From Nitrospira sp. (GTDB taxonomy: Bacteria > Nitrospirota > Nitrospiria > Nitrospirales > Nitrospiraceae): a stretch of DNA of 64,000 bases. Each line of letters begins with the position of its first letter. Within the stretch, counting starts at the first letter, position 1. Below, piece by piece: positions 62,964-64,000 of the stretch. Where the stretch lies: the NCBI GenBank assembly GCA_024998565.1, contig JACOEM010000006.1, forward strand, positions 124,001 through 188,000, in the 5' to 3' direction. A model generated the notes under the pieces. The model saw only the letters and a list, made by a program, of their open reading frames with translations, had not been told where the DNA came from and ran no database searches. A program made the translations under genes and the position numbers.

Positions 62964-63617
62964 TTACGTCTTCGCTTTCTCTTCGCTCACTCTCCGCGCT
63001 TTTAGTCGGCGCAAAAGTTCTTGGAACGACGACTCTCCGATGATCCTGCCGAATTGACTGCGATAGTTCATGACCAGGCTCACTCCATCGACAATCACGT
63101 CATAGGCATACCAGGTACCGCTCTTATTCGTCAGCCGATAATCCATCGGAAAGTCGAGCTTGTCGGATACCAGTCTGGTTCGGACTTCGGCATAGCCGTC
63201 GACGGTGCGCTCAGAGAGATAGACCACCCGTTCGCCTGCGTAGCCCTCGATCCTCGCCGCATATTGGTCCGAGAGAAACGTCTTGAACAGCTGTACGAAT
63301 TCCTGTCGTTCGGTTTGACTGAGCGGTTTCCAATGGGCGGCGAGCGTCCGTTTCGACATTTCTTCGTAGTCGAACCGCTCGGCGATGATGTTCTCCAGGA
63401 GATGCCGACGCTGTGTCAGGTGGCCGGGGCCCTTCAATTGTTGGTCGTCCAGAATGTGAAAGACCGCGTCGAGTGTCGCGCGAACGACGGCGGTCGGAGG
63501 GGCGTGCTCCGGCGCCGCCTGTCCGCTGCCGGCCGGTGCCCAGCCGATGATCAGGCTGATGAAGACCGCGTTGACGATGCCGGAGAGGCGTTTGGTGTCT
63601 CTTCTATGCGTCTGCAC
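62964..63617 (-). CDS. mlaC: MlaC-type phospholipid-binding protein
   Basis: 217 residues with a signal peptide (end near GQAAPEH). It matches the MlaC/Ttg2D family: RRHLLENIIAERFDYEEMSK, LAAHWKPLSQTERQEFVQLF and VDGVSLVMNYRSQF (phospholipid pocket region). It is the periplasmic shuttle of the Mla system, whose inner-membrane complex is encoded at the other end of the window. It is not in that operon. Confidence 0.9.
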   Translation of the reverse strand: MQTHRRDTKRLSGIVNAVFISLIIGWAPAGSGQAAPEHAPPTAVVRATLDAVFHILDDQQLKGPGHLTQRRHLLENIIAERFDYEEMSKRTLAAHWKPLSQTERQEFVQLFKTFLSDQYAARIEGYAGERVVYLSERTVDGYAEVRTRLVSDKLDFPMDYRLTNKSGTWYAYDVIVDGVSLVMNYRSQFGRIIGESSFQELLRRLKARRVSEEKAKT

Positions 63618-63645
63618 GCGTCACCTCCCGATAGGCATATTCCGG

Positions 63646-64000
63646 TTAGGTCAGAATCGCATGTGATGTTGCCGCATGATCGAGTACCTGCTGAATGTGC
63701 ACCTCGACCTGCCTGAGCACCGACGGAGAAACGGCATAGCCGTCGCTCTCGTAGGTCAGAATGGGCATACCCTGCTGGTTACTGAGCGGTTTTAGAATGG
63801 CCTCTGAAATCCGGAAGGGGAGGCAGTTGAACGGCCCGATGAGGATCAGTCCGTCATACCCTTCGCGGGCGGCATCGAGTCCCTTGCCGATGGTGGGCAG
63901 GAGTTCGCCCCAGATCGTGCGGGACACATGCTCGGCGCCCTTGTGAAAGACAGTGGCGGCGGCGTTCGGCCCTGCTACCAGGAGGCCGGTTTTCTGAAAC
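63646..64000 (-). CDS. CoA-dehydratase activase-related protein, C-terminal part (cut by window edge)
   Basis: The frame is open to the right edge; the GTG at 63927 is internal. The visible 118 residues include GPNAAATVFHKGAEHV and LIGPFNCLPFRISEAI followed by MPILTYESDGYAVSP. This resembles the C-terminal region of acyl-CoA dehydratase activase-like (DUF2229/HgdB-like) proteins, where GPFNC supplies a cluster-ligand cysteine. The bulk of the gene, and hence its function, lies outside the window. Confidence 0.65.
   Translation of the reverse strand, partial: FQKTGLLVAGPNAAATVFHKGAEHVSRTIWGELLPTIGKGLDAAREGYDGLILIGPFNCLPFRISEAILKPLSNQQGMPILTYESDGYAVSPSVLRQVEVHIQQVLDHAATSHAILT

Overview
The window is about 60% GC and gene-dense, with no ribosomal or transfer RNA gene. 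The mix of genes suggests a chromosomal stretch from a Nitrospira-like member of the Nitrospirota: 22 c-type heme motifs in 12 proteins, a Rieske/cytochrome b complex whose b subunit ends in a cytochrome c domain, a ferredoxin-linked 2-oxoacid oxidoreductase beside a lipoyl-type pyruvate dehydrogenase, PPK2, TreT and many universal stress proteins. The assignment is inference from gene content; no marker gene is present.

Layout. 1-4480: a membrane protein cut by the left edge, then a lipid-transport operon of Mla type (permease with fused STAS domain, ATPase, MCE protein, auxiliary lipoprotein). 4542-8607: a VIT1/CCC1-like membrane protein, trehalose synthase TreT, a glucan phosphorylase and an unknown membrane protein. 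8900-11602: two tiny membrane proteins, a tandem universal stress protein, Rnk and OsmC. 11828-22886: a respiratory and sulfur region with small cytochromes, the Rieske/cytochrome b-c complex, a TsdA-like diheme lipoprotein, a SorA-like sulfite dehydrogenase with cytochrome partner, a tetraheme cytochrome, DsrE, PPK2 and a zinc-ribbon thioredoxin. 23208-27070: YtxH, the oxidoreductase (gamma-delta fusion, alpha, beta) and a twice-frameshifted HdrA-like gene. 27216-30925: arsenic genes arsM-arsC-arsD-arsA behind a palindromic promoter. 31412-34572: a second heme cluster (cytochrome lipoprotein, hemerythrin, diheme, membrane b-type and pentaheme proteins). 34623-36348: a small accessory island with a BrnT/BrnA toxin-antitoxin pair and an AT-rich SIR2-like gene.

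36357-44396 is mostly minus strand: a GNAT/ADP-forming acyl-CoA synthetase fusion, a glutaredoxin-CcdA-like fusion, a cytochrome, and a stress group (USP, BCAM0308-type zinc protein, phosphoribosyltransferase, Hsp20). 45546-52285: a cupredoxin, then RlaP, acyl carrier protein, E2, E1-beta and E1-alpha, and an AMP-forming acyl-CoA synthetase. 52462-58583: a cyclic-2,3-diphosphoglycerate-synthetase-like GTPase, a zinc ribbon, a trypsin-like protease, PolX and malic enzyme. 58720-60361 holds two integron-type cassettes with attC-like sites but no integrase. The end carries another USP, a MlaC protein and a partial activase-related gene.

Together the genes describe an organism that feeds electrons from sulfur compounds and perhaps other donors through many small cytochromes into a bc-type complex, makes and uses acetyl-CoA by several parallel routes, stores glucan, trehalose and polyphosphate, and invests in stress and metalloid defence. 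Short dispersed inverted repeats sit in many spacers and in some places supply the last codons or stop codon of a gene.
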